From: Moniliella sp. 'wahieum'
Lineage: Eukaryota; Basidiomycota; Moniliellomycetes; Moniliellales; Moniliellaceae
Reading direction: 5' to 3'
DNA length: 64,000 nucleotides
NCBI GenBank assembly: GCA_003971905.1
Contig: RSEE01000086.1
Span: 1-64,000 of the forward strand
Part shown: piece after piece, positions 21,903 to 32,713 of the stretch
Layout: each line of letters begins with the position of its first letter
Position numbering within the stretch: position 1 is the stretch's first letter
The notes under the pieces: generated by a model
Told to the model about the DNA's origin: nothing
Databases searched by the model: none
Seen by the model: only the letters and a program-made list of their open reading frames with translations
Position numbers and translations under genes: made by a program

Positions 21903-22935
21903 TCAAGCCTGGTGTGCGTTGTTGGCGATTTGGACAAAGGCATTATTGATAACACCCACCCGGTTCACGTTACCTACCGGCGTAGAGTGCGATGGCACTC
22001 GAGCTAGGCACAGGAAGGCTGGTTGGCACAGCTGAAAGGGGAAGATGGTCGTAGCCCCTCTGACAACTCTGAAACCCCGACCTGCAGGCTGCGGCGGAAG
22101 AGGCCGAAGCAACGGAAGCCAAGCTGGCGGATGCAGCAGAAGCAACGCTCTGCATGGATGCCAGGGAAGCAGCGGCAACCGAAGAAGCGGAAGCGGCCGA
22201 AGCCGAAGAAGCGGAAGCGGCCGAAGCCGAAGAGGCAGAAGCCGCCGAAGCCGAAGAGACAGAAGCGACCGAAGCCAAAGAGACAGAAGCGGCCGAAGCC
22301 GACGCGGCAGAAACGGACGCTTTGGACGCTGACACGGACGAAGCGTAGGCACGCCACGCTGAGGCGGCAGAAGCACTGGAGACAGATGCCTTGGATGCCG
22401 ACATGGAGGAGGCGTGAGCAAGCCAGGCGGACACTTCGGAAGCGTGGGATGCGGAAGCCGCAGCCGCAGCGGAGGCAGCTGCGGCCGACTGGGATGCTGC
22501 AGCAGAGGAGGAGGCCGCCTCGGCATCGCCAAAGACCCAAGTGATGGGGATCTTACCGGCACTGAGAGGAGAGAAGTAGAGAAGAGGGCTTTGGTCATGT
22601 CGAGGTCGGAGCCACCGCAGTTGCCCTGGCCAGTGGGACAGGCATCGGCGATGGTGGCAGTGTGGGACTTGCCATTTGCGTAGATTGTGATGGTCTGGCC
22701 GCAATACTGCGACTGGGAATCGAGGTTGCCGTACATGGGTTGGGCTAAGGCGACGTGAAACCATCAGGGGAGAGGGCGCCGCCGCAGGCCGCAGGTCGCC
22801 CTGCTGAATGTTGTAGAAGGTACCGGAGGTGTCATGCCGCGGCTCCCCGATGGCGGAGGCCGTGCGCATGGGGGGAGCTGTGGGCCTGGGCCAAGAGCGG
22901 GAGGACAACGGAGCCGAGCAGGACGACGAGCGCAT
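21903..22935 (-). CDS. Secreted RlpA-like double-psi beta-barrel protein with Ala/Ser repeat tail
   Basis: After ATG 22935 comes a signal peptide, ALVVLLGSVVLPLLAQA, then a DPBB domain: GTFYNIQQGDL, ACGGALSPDGF, ALAQPMYGNLDSQSQYCGQT, ITIYANGKSHTATIADACP and NCGGSDLDMTKALF. The paired Cys and the D-A-C-P motif are typical of expansin/barwin-like fungal proteins, which act on or bind cell-wall polysaccharide, often without known catalysis. Behind it, PITWVFGDAEAAS runs into some 130 residues of SASAASASSASAAS-type repeats (22130-22545), then a hydrophobic-polar tail ending GVINNAFVQIANNAHQA. Single-base frame steps occur at the signal peptide, at ACGG/ALAQ and near the tail. About 340 residues. 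The repeat tail may be a wall-spanning O-glycosylated stalk (inference). Confidence 0.72.
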
Positions 22936-23701
22936 GGTGGTGGTGGTGGTTGGGGGGGCACGCGGAGGGAGTGTTGCCGTGCACGGAGGCGTTGATGGTG
23001 ACCGCGGGAAAGAAGGTGGTGTGGATGGATGGCGCTTCCTTGAAGCTTCGCTTGAAGCCTGACCGTCCCGCGCGACTTGGTGAACGACGGATGGATTATA
23101 GGATGGTGGATGTGGTGATCGATGATCGAGGCGGCGATGTGCATGATCGGCGGGGCAGCGGGGCACGAGGGCAGTGTGGGGGTGCTGTCACATGCCACGC
23201 GCAGGCGAGTGCAGGCGCCAGCACGGAGGACGTGTGTTGGATGGGCGTAGTCACCGACGCGGCACGCGGCATGCGTGATGGCACGGCTCAGCAGCTGAGC
23301 GGTTAGCTGACCGGTGACCAGTGACTAGTGCGCGTGACGCGTGACTAGATCGATGATCGATGGTCGCCTGATTGCAAATTGCCAACATGATCCCCGCATC
23401 CCACCAGCCCATACAGCCCATACCACACCCCAGCGACCATCCAGCCACCCGCGTCCATGGCTCTTAGGTCTAAGCCTTAGGCTTTAGGCCTTAGGCCGCA
23501 TATAGGACAGGGCGGCATGCCGAGCGCATCGCTTGCCGCCAACTCCGCATCCCCACCCTCCTTACCTCCACTGCCGCTGCGTTCAATGTTCAACGAGACT
23601 AGGCCAACCCGATGCCCCTCAGGGCAGCGGCGGCTCGGAAGCATCGGTGTCTCTTCGGCCTCTTATTGGTCACTGCCGCTCCACTCACTCCTCCTCCCTC
23701 C
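22936..23701. other. Spacer rich in short palindromic words
   Basis: No gene. At 23302-23366 GTGACCGGTGACC-, GTGACTAGTG- and GATCGATGATCGAT-type words follow each other, and 23466-23497 is a run of CTTAGGC-type words. The same vocabulary recurs in other spacers of this window. Confidence 0.55.
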
Positions 23702-25208
23702 TCAGTGCGTAGCTAACTTCACTGAAGCCCTGCGCCAAGGGTTATACAGTTGGCCTGCACCGTTGGTACTCGTAGCAACCATCTCATTCCTGGGAACCCT
23801 CAGCACGAGAAGACGGCAGCGGCCAGATTTGGGCCTCGAGGCGGTGGACGTAGGCACAACCCCAGAGGAAGAGAGGAGCTTGGTGCGGACCCAGGTGAGC
23901 GGCGGGAGGAACATGTCCACCCGCGTTTGGTACGCCACATACGCCTCCCCGTACTTGCCTCGCGCAATCGTCTCGGTAAACGGGGTGGAAGCGAGAAAGA
24001 GGAGCGTCATCCCCACTGGCGAGATCAAAGCATAAGTCCAAGTCGTGTGCAGCGAATAAGGTACCCAGAGATAGAGAATCCACCTAGGGCGGGGTCAGCG
24101 GCGTGACTCTTAGGGCAGCAGAGGCGCACGTAGAGGGGTTACGGGAGCTCGGCGGCAGGTGGGAGGGGGTGCGTACCAGTTGGCTTGCTCGCAGGCGAAA
24201 TTGGGATGCCGTGAGGAACGGAAGAGGCCTGTGGCTGGAAATCCCCTGGCCGCGTCAGCTGGGGTTAATTGCCAGTGAGTCTCGATCTGCGCGCGGCGGC
24301 GGGGTGAGGGGATGTCCCTGAGGATCCTGGTTGCGTTTGTAGTTCTGGTATAACCCACTGTTCCTTGTCAGCCCGCGCTTGCCGCGCCAAGTTGAGCAAA
24401 AGAGCAAGGCCAGCAAGGCGTCCCCTAAGCCTAGAGTAAAGAAAGATGCAGACAGGGGGTTGGGGAAAGTGGCAGTTAAGAGTAAGTAAGCCGGCAGCTG
24501 CATGCAAACAACACGTCAGCTCGCCCAAACATTCTTGATAAGAAGAAAGATGAAAGACGACGTACACCCGTTGCGCTCAAGAGGAGGATCTGGCATGGCA
24601 ATGAAGAAGAGGGAGAAGAGGTGCCACTGCCACGTGGTCATTTGTTTCTGAGCACGGGCCACCGGTAATCTTCTTCTCCTCTGTACCAAAGAAGAATTAG
24701 GAGGAGAGAAGGGGAGGGTCAGAAGGCGCCGTTGTCATAAAATGAGGACGTACGGGTTGAACATGCCCCTGCGGATTGCATTGTGGGTGAGACGTGCCGA
24801 CCAAAGAATGGTGCAAAGAAGGATCAGCGCCAGACGGGGGGGCAGGCCCGCACCTTCGAACCACGGAAACAGCACAAAGTGTGCAGTGAAGACAACTGGG
24901 TATCGAGTTAGGCGAGCTGCAGCGCAGCGCTAAAGAGCAAGGGAAAGACGGACCGGGAAGAAAGGTCCAGAGCCGGTCGACCTGACTTGCATTGCCTGAG
25001 AGTTGCTGGGCTGCGTAAACCCAGAGCATCACCGCCAGCTGGAGAAGGACAAAGCCGTTGATCGGATCAGCCATGTAAAAGGCGGACCACGCCCTGGGGC
25101 TAAGCGGATCGGTGGTGATCTGCGCCCAAAGCGCAGGGAACGCTCCCGGAGCGCAGGAAAGAAGTAGGTCCAGGGGGAGGCAAGCGAGGCGGAAGTGGCG
25201 GGCGACAT
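23702..25208 (-). CDS. DUF1295 membrane protein (steroid-reductase/ICMT-like fold)
   Basis: A multi-pass ER-type membrane protein of the family with a C-terminal steroid 5-alpha-reductase-like domain. It begins at ATG 25208 (MSPATSASLASPWT), then MADPINGFVLLQLAVMLWVY, SGNASQVDRLWTFLP (a conserved block), TTWQWHLFSLFFIAMPDPPL, a further hydrophobic segment (SASFFTLGLGDALLALLF), YQNYKRNQDPQGH, the diagnostic GLFRSSRHPNFACEQANWY near 24210-24160, then ISPVGMTLLFLASTPFTETI and YVAYQTRVDMFLPPLTWV. The S-R-H-P-N-F-A-C-E-Q signature defines the family; substrates are unknown in fungi. The pieces are separated by short introns or single-base steps; a likely intron lies near 24740-24665. About 320-350 residues. 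The exact C-terminus is uncertain: the open frame runs on to 23702 past the usual family end. Confidence 0.75.
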
Positions 25209-27959
25209 GGATGGTGGTGGGAAGGGAGCGGCCAGCTGCCCGATAGCCCTTCCAGCAGAGTGTTGGTATCAGCGCGTCAACCGAGGATCGCAGGCGATCC
25301 AGCCGTCCTGCTGATCAGATCTGGGGTTCCGAGTTGCGAGTCCAGAAGTGGGAAGCGGTGGTGGGGACCGCCGGTGCGTCATAACCCCATCACTCAGGGA
25401 GGCACTCGGCCCAAACCACTGACTGCCCCAGCCAGGCGCACCTTCGTTTCGATTGATTGGCACGAGCAACGCGCCCTCGTAATCGATAATCGATAATCGT
25501 GAGTGATTGGTCAGCATGACGTGGGCGATCAGTACTCAGTGATCTCCAGGATGATCGGTGATCAATGATCGATGACCGAATGTGGCCTCCTTTTAATTAC
25601 CGTTTTGGGTCGTTGGGCGGGTCCATAAGCACCACCACGCCGCTATATATAGAGTGCGGTGGCATAATACCGGCCACCTACCACAGCCATCATGACTCCA
25701 GGAGGCGTTTCCATTCAGCCTGCCGCTGGATGGGGTCGTCGATAACCTTACAGACGCTGACCAACCTGCAGCTGACCGTAATTATAGGCCGCACAGCACA
25801 TGCTCCAACAACACACACAAAATGGGAATGAGCGTCGCACAAAATCTGTGGTACGCTGGGGAGCGATACGGGCAATGATGCCGGCCGTGCCAGTCGACCT
25901 CCAGAAGATGCTTTACCCCCTCTTCTAGCAGGACCGGAATGTGGTTAGTCACAGCATCCGTAGTACCTCAGGACTGGAGTCTCGGGTGTGAGACGTGCCA
26001 TCTTGGTCACGGCCGTCATCTCATCCAAAGATGAGCAGGATGACGCAAAAGGAGGCTACTTGCTTGGCCGGGAGCAAGATCCGGAGGGACGGAGTCAACC
26101 TCTGACTTGAGGCACGCCCGTATTGGACGGCTCAATGTGCTAGTGGAGTCGTTGCGCCCCTTTGTGAGTCTCGTGCGTCGCCTCGTTCCAAGAATTGGAG
26201 GGAGCTGGCTTTTTTATTCAAGGTGAAATCGGGCTCGGGCCTGCTATTATATACTCAGGCTAGGGAAGCATTTTCCATGAGCTATTCTTTCCCTGGCCAT
26301 GACGACAAGGCGGTACTACAAGATGTTTGAGCACTATAAAAATGGAAGAATACTATAGTGCTGACAAGAAGAGATGGTCCATCACTTACATGATAAGTCT
26401 CTACTCCTTAGTATCTCTCCTTTCATTGGTCTTCATCCGGTTTGGAGGCGAATGGCGGTAGCCAGAGGGCCCTGACCTGGCGACCCCATTGGCCTCCAAA
26501 TTGAGTTTGCATCAGATATTGAAGGGAGCACAACCTAGCACAACCCGGATGAGCAAGCCGGTTGGTATTAGACGCAGCCGCGGTTCTTCAACCCTCTGTT
26601 GCTGCATCTGTTGAAATTCTGCCAATTGTTTTATGAGTTTTTAGGGGTTAAGCCACTCTGTGTTCTTTGGCCCGAAACTCGTATGCACAGGATGTCACTG
26701 ACTTCTTCGGGCCTCAGAAGGAGGTGGAGAGTAGAATGACATTTTTGGTTCGCTTTTCACCAATCAAATGTTTTACGGGACGCTGCCGTATCTGGGTTAT
26801 ATAACCTTAGTAGCACGCTTAATAGACACCCTCTATTATAGCCCCGCGTCCTCCTCCCGCATAACGCGTAACGCGTAAAATGCACGCCTTGGATGCCACA
26901 TCCGGTGCATCCTTTATCGATTATCTTTCGCGTCGTTCCTGCTGGTTCCTGGTGCAGATACAGGCCAAAGGCCTATCACATATCGTAGCACCACTATGTC
27001 CTCATTCGGGGGTTTCCACCCGCGGCGTTTGTCCTTGAAGACTAAGTGTGCTGCTATAATCAACGCTCGGGCTCGCTTTATATCATCGATAACTTCGATA
27101 ACTCATCTTCTCAGATCTCAAATCTCTTCCAGTGTGACACATCGGAGTCTTCATTTCGGAACCATTAATCATCCTCATTCACGAATATCCATTTCACGGC
27201 CCTGGCTATCCGCCACCTTGTCCGTTCTTAGGCATAAGCTTATCGATTATCGATTATCGATCTTATCGAGCACTTCTATACAACACTCTCAGCAGCACCC
27301 TTTTTTCTGTACCTCTCATCCCCGCCGCCCCCCCATCCGTGTCGCTGACGCGCTAACCCCTGTATAGAATGGCGGTCGTCGAATCCTTGCGAAGCAAACC
27401 CCGTATTACTATATTGATGTCACGGGTCCTGCTAAACTTCGCCCCAAAGCACGGAAATGTGTGGAGTAGATCATGTGCCACATGCAACCCGTAGCAGTCA
27501 TCACCATCATCAGCACCCGTGTGCCACGCGTTCAGGCCCCAGGACCCCCGAGGACCCCAGGCTGCGCGTCCGCGTCAAGCGTCAAGCGCCAAGCGCCAAG
27601 CGTCAAGCTTCAAGCGTCAAGTCGTTCTCTGACAAGCCACAGTGTGTTGGTTCGTGTCGGAATCCCGAATTGTTCGCCTCTTGAGTCCTGCTTCAAGACT
27701 CCGGCGTATAGTATAAGCACCACGCTGTTTCCACTGCGCTTCCGTCTTCCGTTGCCAGGCCTGGATGACTGGTTGCTTGAGGCTTGATGCATGATGCATG
27801 ACACCTCTCGCATCGTTGGCTGTGGGCTAGATCTTCGTTGAGATCGTTTATACGTACTTTTACCGTTTAACGCGTTTAGACCACTACCACCACCACTGGT
27901 GCGATTGCATATATGCCCTTCAAGCTTCAGGGCCACAGGACTCTACTAGTATAGGTCTC
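25209..27959. other. Gene-poor AT-richer island, left part
   Basis: No gene supported in 2.7 kb. It holds (ATCGATAATCG)n words at 25475-25500 and 27238-27265, a TATATATA box at 25643 without a following gene, the 12-bp palindrome GGTTATATAACC near 26795, repeated ACGCGTA at 26863-26878 and a degenerate 9-bp tandem (GTCAAGCGC) at 27575-27622. A 123-codon frame at 26996-27367 has no recognisable domain. The composition differs clearly from the GC-rich genic parts. Confidence 0.5.
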
Positions 27960-28198
27960 TGTTGACTGTGATCCTCTGGCTCCAGTCGGTAGACCAGGTT
28001 CGCCTCGGTTCCATCGGCTTCCACGCTGACGTCCCTGCGTGTCACTGTCCCTGTGCCCTGCACTCTCTCCTGTGTGACTCACTGTCCCTGTGCCTAGTCC
28101 AGCCTCCTATATAGATGCCTCTGTACCCAGACCCAACTCTGGCTCCAATCCATCACCTTCTCCTCATCCTTCTGCCCGTCCGGCTCCCTAGGCCAACA
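27960..28198 (+). repeat. LTR 1 of the tandem retroelement
   Basis: 239 bp, preceded directly by target-site duplication GTCTC. It has TGTTG/CAACA ends and contains a TATATAGATG box near 28110, the likely promoter. Confidence 0.85.
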
Positions 28199-29088
28199 GA
28201 GCTACAATCTGATCCCCCCGGAAGGGGAGCGCTCTTCAAGCAAGCCCACCCCCAAGCCTACAAGCCCAACTAAGCCGCCAAGCCCACAAGACACACCCGT
28301 CCTCCCGCCCAACAACACCACCGCCACAATCGGCACCTTACCGCCACAATCGGCATACTACCGCCACAATCGGCATACTACCGCCACAATCGGCACACTC
28401 GTCCCCACAGATGGGGCAATGATTTTTAGGGACACACGACGGAACAAACGTGTCGGGTATCGTCAACGAGACGAAATTCCTCCAACGACAAAACGGCGCA
28501 GGCGAATCGCAGAACGGGGGTGGCTGCTCATCAAGTGCCCCACCCACGGCTACACGCCCCGGATTGCCAATTCATCCGGGGCACCTGGGGAAGGATGGGG
28601 GTGGGGTGGTCACCCAACTTCTTCCACTCCTCTTTTCAACAACAAGAGAACCCAACAGATCAAGACGGTTGACGCATAGCGCCCGTTCATTTCCCATGCC
28701 CAATGGACCCCACTGGCACCAGGCATGCGGAACCAAACAACTACCAAACGATCCAATTTGCCAAACGACCTTGGCCGCATTTACTCCAAGTTTCCAATTT
28801 TCTTCACTACACCTATAACTGGTGCTTTTTACTTTGCCCACCAAATCGCTTCGGGGCCAACCCCTACTACTTTTACTTCTAAGACTTCTACAAGCATCTG
28901 GCGGTCGCACAATACCACCACAAGCGCTCGGCTCGTTCAGGTGTCATCCTGGACAGCGGGGGTGTAGGCCAGTCGTGTGGCATGCACAACTCCAGGCCAT
29001 CGTCCCGTGCCACTCAAGTCCTCCCCTTCTACATCCACGGCAGGAGCTCATCCCACAACCGATGTCTCCGGTTCCCTGCCAGCGGGGG

Positions 29089-29325
29089 TGTTGACTGTGA
29101 TCCTCTGGCTCCCAGTCGGTAGACCAGGTTCGCCTCGGTTCCATCGGCTTCCACGCTGACGTCCCTGCGTGTCACTGTCCCTGTGCCCTGCACTCTCTCC
29201 TGTGGACTCACTGTCCCTGTGGCCTAGTCCAGCCTCCTATAGATGCCTCTGTACCCAGACCCAACTCTGGCTCCAATCCTCACCTTCTCCTCATCCTTCT
29301 GCCCGTCCGGCTCCCTAGGCCAACA
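29089..29325 (+). repeat. LTR 2 (shared middle LTR)
   Basis: 237 bp, preceded by an AGCGGGGG polypurine tract. It serves as 3' LTR of the first unit and 5' LTR of the second. Confidence 0.85.
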
Positions 29326-30221
29326 GAGCTACAATCTGATCCCCCGGAAGGGGGAGCGCTCTTCAGCAAGCCCACCCCCAAGCCTACAAGCCCAAGCTAA
29401 GCCCAAGCCCACAAGACACACCCGTCCTCCCGCCCAACAACACCACCGCCACAATCGGCACACTTACCGCACATCGGCATACTACCGCCACAATCGGCAT
29501 ACTACCGCCACAATCGGCACACTCGTCCCCCACAGATGGGGGCAATGATTTTTAGGGACACACACGACGGAACAAAACGTGTCGGGTATCGTCAACGAGA
29601 CGAAATTCCTCCAACGACAAAACGGCGCAGGCGAATCGCAGAAAGCGGGGGTGGCTGCTCATCAATGCCCCACCCACGGCTACACGCCCGGATTGCCAAT
29701 TCATCCGGGGCACCTGGGGAAAGGATGGGGGGGGGTGGTCACCCAACTTCTTCCACTCCTCTTTTCAACAACAAAGAGAACCCAAACAGATCAAGACGGT
29801 TGACGCATAGCGCCCGTTCATTTCCTGCCCAATGGACCCCACTGCCAGGCATGCGGAACAACAACTACCAAAACGCATCCAATTTTGATGCCAAACGACC
29901 TTGGACCGCATTTACTCCAAGTTTCCAATTTTCTTTCACTACCCTATAACTGGTGCTTTTTACTTTTGCCCACCAATCGCTTCGGGGCGCAACCCCTACT
30001 ACTTTACTTCTAAGACTTCTACAGCATCTGGCGGTCGCACACCAACCACAAGCGCTCGGCTCGTTCAGGTGTCATCCTGGACAGCGGGGGTGTAGGCCAG
30101 TCGTGTGCCATGCACAACTCCAGGCCATTCGTCCCGGTTGCCACTCAAGTACTCCCCTCTCTACATCCACTGCAGGAGCTCATCCCACAACCGATGTCTC
30201 CGGGTTCCCTGGCCAGCGGGG

Positions 30222-30458
30222 TGTTGACTGTGATCCTCTGGCTCCCAGTCGGTAGACCAGGTTCGCCCGGTTCCATCGGCTTCCACGCTGACGTCCCTGC
30301 GTGTCACTGTCCCTGTGCCCTGCACTCTCTCCTGTGTGACTCACTGTCCCTGTGCCTAGTCCAGCCTCCTATATAGATGCCTCTGTACCCAGACCCAACT
30401 CTGGCTCCAATCCATCACCTTCTCCTCTCCTTCTGCCCGTCCGGCTCCCTAGGCCACA
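30222..30458 (+). repeat. LTR 3 of the tandem retroelement
   Basis: 237 bp, followed directly by GTCTC at 30459-30463, the second copy of the target duplication. Confidence 0.85.
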
Positions 30459-30463
30459 GTCTC

Positions 30464-32713
30464 ATCATGCATCATGCCCATTGATCATCGTCAAGCTTGG
30501 AGAGGGAGTGAACAGGGCTAACGTTATAACGGAACGCCCCACCAGGCCTGCGGCCCTGAGGTTTTAGGAGTTTAGGTGAAGTAAGGCTTGAGGGCCTGAG
30601 AGGGGCGGAAGCCCAAATTAAGACACATTGCTTTTCTGTGACCATGTCTTGTGGGCCTTGTCCAGGCAGAAGGTCTGATTATGAGATTGCTAAGGACTAA
30701 GGACGTCGACAACCGAGAATCATTTTATCAACAAGTGGATTGAAGCGATTGTTACTCGTTAGGCGTTATCGATTCGATTAGATCAATTAGATGGATTATC
30801 GAGATGATCGATTAGTGGATTTGATTAATGATCTGTGGCCTGCCCTTAGTAAGCCTTAAGCTCCTTAGACCGTAGGTCGATTCAGGTTCATGCACACGTG
30901 GCGTGGCGCACGCGGCCGGCCAAGTCGACCCTGTCGCAGCGGCAACCGCCTGCTAGCGCAGGGTACGGCTGGTACTCCCTCCGCGCTGCGCCAACGGCTT
31001 GTCTAAGAGCGCTGTGGCAAAATTAAAACGTAGCTGCGGAGTGGGAATGTGAAGTGATTAATTGAATTAATGAGATCGACAATTGTACGTATAGGTGTTA
31101 TGGACCCATTGGGCGCAGGGTCTGCGGTTCCCATACTGCAAACCCGCCGGCCCCCCGGGCTCTGGCCCTCTCTTCTTTTCGTGCAAGTTCCCAGGGTCGC
31201 CTGGAGACCCTAGCCGCCCGTCTCAAGCCACCGCAGACCATCGCAGACCACCACAGACAACCGTCCGTCGGGTTTAAGACGTTAAGGATAGTCGATAGGT
31301 CCTGAGCGCCTGAGCGCCCTGAGGCCTGAGCCTGATATACGATAGGTCCTAGCGATCATCGTATCTACGAAGCAGCCACTCCAGCCACTGTACCAGCCAT
31401 CACCTGAGCCGCGGTTGCGCGTTTTATATTGTGCCGACGCCGGAGTGGGCCAGGTTGGCCCTGGGTGGCCAGGGCATCCTCAACAGGCTTCAGATCATTG
31501 ATCAATCGATGAAAGAGTAATGATTTACTATCTTCTGAGGATCTGACACAGTAGTCGCTATATAGCTCTGCCAAGCCGGTGTTTTGCAACGTACTGTTGC
31601 GATCTGCCTCTGTTCTGTCAAAACACGCTCACATGCCCATAATGGACGTTGGTCAGCCATGCAGGGTATTAGAAGGAGGGGTCAGAAATGCACATGGCTG
31701 CAACAGGGGACACCAGTGATACCGTGGGACACCTCGGAACTCCTCAGTGAGCAGGTGACTGGTCACTACACTGACGTGATGGGCTTCGATTTGTTCAGGG
31801 GGAATGCAGAATGCATGGACGAATAGGAGGATAAGCCGGTGAGTACTCAGACTGAGTGCTCCCCGCCCACTATGCATCCACCAGTGCGTGCAAGCCACCG
31901 TCCTCAGGAGGCCGGTGCTTGGTTGGATGGCCGATGAGAATGTGGCTGTCGGTGGGGATGGTCGGGGTACAAAAAAAGAGGGGGCGAGAAGACCGAAAAA
32001 GATCTCACGTTTGAACGTTGAACAGTGTCTTCTGAGCGTCGCTTGAAGTTTTTGAACAGCTGGAGACGCCGATGATGAGCGCTGAGCCTCAGCGCTGAAC
32101 GCCGGAATCGTCGGCAGATGTGGCATCCCAAGAAAGGTGAAGGCCTGGTGGCAAGACCGGGCAGGCGGCGGGACAGCACGCAAGCACCGCCTTAAAGTTT
32201 TCCACGCTCCTTTCTGTCCACTGCACGTACAGGACGAGGCCCGGACAGTTAACCAATGAACGATGAGGCGAGGCGGCCTGAGTACTGAGTACGTCCTGAG
32301 TATTACCGGTTACCCTGGTGTGCCGGTGGCTGGTGGGCGGCTGGAGCGGCCGTGGGTGCGTGGGGTGCAGTGGGCTAGGGCTTAACGGAGCTCAAGAGCG
32401 GCACTCAGCTGCTGCTCAGGGTTCATGAGCACTCAGCGCCTGGCCGTAGCTGGCAGCTTGTGGGCCAGCACTGGGCACTGGGCAGCACTGGTACATACAT
32501 AGTCTCCCACGGAGTTTCAGCCGCTTCCATGTTCCAGAAGAGAACGCTAGGCGCCTGCCTGACACCCGCTGGCCAGCGGGCCTTGTCCAAATTCCCACAG
32601 CCGCTGCCGTCTCGCAGAGGAATGAGTTAGCGTCTCACAAACTTATACCCCCCCACTTGAGTCCTTTTCGCGCCCCACCATCCGTCAGCCTCGCCTCCGC
32701 CAGCGTCCCTGCC
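30464..32713. other. Gene-poor island, right part
   Basis: About 2.2 kb with no supported gene. It is AT-richer at 30690-31100, with ATCGATT-type words at 30765-30830. CTGAGCGC/CCTGAGG-type words occur at 31295-31335 and AGTACTCAG / GAGTACTGAGTAC words at 31842-31852 and 32278-32302. A minus-strand frame of 176 codons at 31653-32183 has no domain I recognise. Confidence 0.5.

Larger units (their letters stand above)
27960..30458 (+). mobile_element. Tandem LTR-retroelement fossil (TRIM-like, three LTRs)
   Basis: Three LTRs (27960-28198, 29089-29325 and 30222-30458) of 237-239 bp alternate with two internal regions of about 0.89 kb. Each LTR starts TGTTG and ends at or near CAACA. A G-rich polypurine tract precedes LTRs 2 and 3, giving plus orientation. 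The whole unit is flanked by GTCTC on both sides (27955-27959 and 30459-30463), a 5-bp target duplication, so it entered as one insertion or grew by LTR recombination afterwards. The internal region has a 20-bp tandem repeat, a zinc-knuckle-like and a D-S-G protease-like patch, but no room for reverse transcriptase or integrase. It is non-autonomous, broken in several places, and probably young because the LTRs are close to identical. Family is likely Ty1/copia or Ty3/gypsy; undecided. Confidence 0.85.

Noticed and set aside
28319-28398. CRISPR-like array of 20-bp repeats
   Set aside because: Units are contiguous with no spacers, lie inside a eukaryotic retroelement and recur in its second copy.
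25209-32713. Centromere
   Set aside because: AT-richer and gene-poor, but small, 25 kb from a telomere, and without large inverted or satellite repeats.
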